Source: Fimbriimonadaceae bacterium (GTDB taxonomy: Bacteria > Armatimonadota > Fimbriimonadia > Fimbriimonadales > Fimbriimonadaceae). From it: a stretch of DNA of 8,550 nucleotides. Position 1 is the stretch's first letter, and each line of letters opens with the position of its first letter. This document shows positions 6,405-8,550 of this stretch, piece by piece. The notes under the pieces are model-generated. The model saw nothing but the letters and a program-made list of their open reading frames with translations. It was not told the origin of the DNA and ran no database searches. The stretch spans positions 1-8,550 of the forward strand of contig JACMJO010000039.1 of the NCBI GenBank assembly GCA_014380605.1. Direction: 5' to 3'. Made by a program: the position numbers and the translations under genes.

Positions 6405-7733
6405 ATGGACATCTCACCTTCAGAATTAACCGCCATTAAAAGCGCCCTCATTATTGGGGGAGTGGCTCTCGTTGCCTTCCTGTTTCTTATCGCTTTCGTT
6501 AAGAGCATGCTCCACATTTGCCCTCCGAACGAGGTTTTGATCTTCTCGGGGCGACGAAAGAAGCTTGCCGATGGCAGTTCGCGAGGCTTCAGAACGGTTC
6601 TCGGTGGTCGCGGATTGCGAATTCCAGTCATCGAGACGGTATCGCGGATGAGCGTGAATATCATGGAGGTTCCGATCGCGATCCGGGGCGCCTACTCCAA
6701 GGGTGGGGTGGCTTTGAACGTGGATGCCATCGCCAATGTGAAGATCAGCAGCGATCCGGTGGTGATCGGCAACGCGATCGAGAGGTTCTTGGGGCGAGAT
6801 CCCAACGAGATTCGTCGAGTCGCCAAGGAAACTTTAGAGGGCCACCTGCGGGGAGTTTTAGCTAAGCTGACTCCCGAAGAGATTAACGAGGATCGCCTTA
6901 AGTTCGCCGACGAGCTTTCGCTGGAGAGCGAGCAAGACCTTCGCAAACTTGGCATCCATTTGGACACCTTCAAAATCCAGCATGTAAGCGATGACAAGCA
7001 TTACCTGGACTCCATTGGCCGAGAAGCGATCGCCAATGTAATCCGGGACGCGGAAATGGCAGAAAGCGATGCGACCCGGGCGGCTGAGCAATCCGAAGCC
7101 GAGAACCGAAGCCGCTCGAGCGTTGTCAAGGCCAATGTAGACGCCAATGTTTCTCGAATGGTCAACGAACTACGTAAGGTTCAGGCAGAGTTGGACGCGA
7201 AGGTTCGGGCAGAAGAAGAGATAACCCTCGCCGCCGCCCGCGAAGCGAGGGTGCGAGCCGAGCAAGAGCTACAGCAAGTCCGTACCGAGGTGGAAACCCA
7301 TCGGTTGCAGGCCGACCAGGTCTTACCAGCAGAAGCTTCTCAGAGAGCCCAGCAGTTCAAAGCGAGGGGCGATGCGGCGATCCTGAGGGAGAGCGGTATT
7401 GCCACTTCGCAAGCCCTGGAAATGATGAGCGCCGCCTGGCGCGAGGCCGGCGATAGCGCCTTGACCATCTATCTGATCGAGGACTTTGAAAAGATCCTTG
7501 CCAGCGCGGCAAAGGGAGTTGCTAAGGTGAAAGTAGGGAACCTCAGCATGATCGATGGCGGAGACGGAAAAGTTCTTTCAAGCTACATCTCCTCGTACCC
7601 CGCGATGCTGAACTCCATATTCGAATCTGTAACCCAGTCAACCGGCATTGATATTCAAAAAGCCATCTCAGGCAGGGCACAGCCTGGTGTAGTTCTCCCA
7701 GTCTCGACCAAGCAAGAGGAGGTGAAGCCATGA
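6405..7733 (+). CDS. flotillin-like SPFH domain protein (first of two)
   Basis: This 442-residue protein has the full flotillin layout: an N-terminal membrane segment (about 14-36), then the SPFH/band 7 domain (about 37-200) with ICPPNEVLIFSGRRK (38-52), GGRGLRIPVIE (67-77), IERFLGRDPNEIRRVAKETLEGHLRG (125-150), LTPEEINEDRLKFADE (155-170) and LGIHLDTFKIQHVSDD (182-197). An Ala/Glu-rich coiled coil (about 205-320) follows, and then a C-terminal flotillin domain containing NLSMIDGGDG (379-388), the typical flotillin signature. Such proteins oligomerise at the cytoplasmic membrane into ring or cage assemblies and organise membrane microdomains. It starts directly at the upstream stop codon (TAA then ATG), with only a weak Shine-Dalgarno, implying translational coupling to the NfeD-like gene. 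The next gene overlaps its stop by ATGA. Whether it matches FloA, FloT or YqiK best cannot be decided without alignment. Confidence 0.92.
   Translation: MDISPSELTAIKSALIIGGVALVAFLFLIAFVKSMLHICPPNEVLIFSGRRKKLADGSSRGFRTVLGGRGLRIPVIETVSRMSVNIMEVPIAIRGAYSKGGVALNVDAIANVKISSDPVVIGNAIERFLGRDPNEIRRVAKETLEGHLRGVLAKLTPEEINEDRLKFADELSLESEQDLRKLGIHLDTFKIQHVSDDKHYLDSIGREAIANVIRDAEMAESDATRAAEQSEAENRSRSSVVKANVDANVSRMVNELRKVQAELDAKVRAEEEITLAAAREARVRAEQELQQVRTEVETHRLQADQVLPAEASQRAQQFKARGDAAILRESGIATSQALEMMSAAWREAGDSALTIYLIEDFEKILASAAKGVAKVKVGNLSMIDGGDGKVLSSYISSYPAMLNSIFESVTQSTGIDIQKAISGRAQPGVVLPVSTKQEEVKP
7717..7725 (+). promoter_or_regulatory. consensus Shine-Dalgarno of the second flotillin gene
   Basis: AGGAGGTGA is a near-perfect anti-Shine-Dalgarno complement. 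It lies inside the end of the first flotillin coding sequence, with the ATG four bases after its end (7 after GGAGG). The two genes before it in the operon have weak or no such site, so the third gene can initiate independently and may be translated more strongly. Confidence 0.85.
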
Positions 7734-8550
7734 CCTATCTCATTGCAATCGGCGTTCCCGTTATCTTGATCCTGGTTGGCTTTTCCGTGATCAAGCGATT
7801 GATCTACATCTGCGCGCCCAATGAATTCTTGATCTTCTCGGGAAGCCGTCGGCAGGATGGAGCTCGAAGCTATGGCTACAAGCTGATCAAGGGCGGGCGC
7901 GGCATTCGAGTGCCTCTACTTGAGCGCGTGGACCGCATGGACTTGACCAACATGGGGATCGACATCCAAGCCGTGAATGCTTACTGCAAGGGCGGTATTC
8001 CGCTTACAGTACAGGGTGTAGCGAACGTTAAAATCGCGGGCCACGAGCCCCTGATCCATAACGCCATCGAACGATTCCTCGGCATGACACGGCAAGAGAT
8101 CATGCAGATCGCCAAAGCCACGCTGGAGGGTTCCCTGCGAGGCATCCTTGCCACGATGACCCCGGAACAGGTGAATGAAGACAAGTTGCTTTTCGCCGAG
8201 CGTCTGGTTCTGGAAGTGGAGCAGGACATGACTTCTCTGGGCTTGGTCGTGGACACGATGAAGATCCAGAATGTGCAAGATGACGTGAAGTATTTGGATT
8301 CACTTGGGCGCAAGCGAAATGCCGAGGTTATCGCGAAGGCGCGGGTGGCGGAAGCCACTGCCCACGCGGATTCTGAGATTCAATCCGCCGAGAACATGGA
8401 GCGACAACGCCGCGCCCAACTTGAAGCAGATACCAACATTGCCAAGGCAGAAATGCAAAGGCGTCTCACCGAGACGTTGACGCGCCGCGAAGCTCTCGTA
8501 GCGGAAGAGCAGGCTCAGGTGATTGCTGCCGTCGCACAGTCTCGGGCAGA
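7730..8550 (+). CDS. flotillin-like SPFH domain protein (second of two), 3' end beyond window
   Basis: Starting at ATG 7730, inside the ATGA overlap with the previous stop, 273 codons are open to the window edge. The product begins MTYLIAIGVPVILILVGFSV (membrane segment about 3-20), then an SPFH domain that parallels the first protein block by block: YICAPNEFLIFSGSRR (26-41), GGRGIRVPLLERV (55-67), IERFLGMTRQEIMQIAKATLEGSLRG (113-138), MTPEQVNEDKLLFAERL (143-159) and LGLVVDTMKIQNVQDD (170-185). An Ala/Glu/Arg-rich coiled coil starts at about 196 and continues past the edge. It is clearly a tandem paralog that may hetero-oligomerise with the first flotillin; both carry their own membrane anchor. 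The C-terminal flotillin domain, and any further operon member, are not visible here. Confidence 0.93.
   Translation, partial: MTYLIAIGVPVILILVGFSVIKRLIYICAPNEFLIFSGSRRQDGARSYGYKLIKGGRGIRVPLLERVDRMDLTNMGIDIQAVNAYCKGGIPLTVQGVANVKIAGHEPLIHNAIERFLGMTRQEIMQIAKATLEGSLRGILATMTPEQVNEDKLLFAERLVLEVEQDMTSLGLVVDTMKIQNVQDDVKYLDSLGRKRNAEVIAKARVAEATAHADSEIQSAENMERQRRAQLEADTNIAKAEMQRRLTETLTRREALVAEEQAQVIAAVAQSRA

Overview
The window reads as ordinary chromosomal DNA of a Gram-negative-type environmental bacterium with moderately high GC. A PEP-CTERM sorting tail (Val-Pro-Glu-Pro, membrane segment, Arg4), a secreted GH106-like glycosidase, an NfeD/flotillin operon and SD-led genes together suggest Armatimonadota (Fimbriimonadia-like), with Planctomycetota or Verrucomicrobiota as alternatives. 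This placement is inferred from gene content and was not tested.

Layout. Positions 1-645 hold the C-terminal part of an ALDH7-type (antiquitin-like) aldehyde dehydrogenase, cut by the window edge at its catalytic Cys. A 271-bp gap follows, with a TTGACA element and a hairpin directly before the Shine-Dalgarno of a PEP-CTERM exported protein (917-1696, +). A strong intrinsic terminator (1703-1750) separates it from a convergent, very large secreted GH106-like alpha-L-rhamnosidase (1759-5004, -). Upstream of that gene on the same strand are an intact tRNA-Ile(GAU) with encoded CCA (5159-5235) and a degenerate 5' half-copy of the same tRNA (5260-5309), which sits directly behind a plausible promoter. 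Next is a small coiled-coil protein (5406-5711, -, TTG start).

Divergent from it is a tightly packed + strand operon: an NfeD/YuaF-like membrane protein with an OB-fold (5820-6404), a flotillin (6405-7733, TAA/ATG abutting) and a second, paralogous flotillin (7730 to beyond the window, ATGA overlap). NfeD-type proteins are known partners of SPFH/flotillin proteins, so these three genes most likely form one membrane-microdomain or envelope-stress complex.

No CRISPR, insertion sequence, phage gene or obvious defence locus is visible. The points most worth a second look are the tRNA-Ile half-duplication, the tandem-flotillin operon and the hairpin against the PEP-CTERM ribosome binding site.
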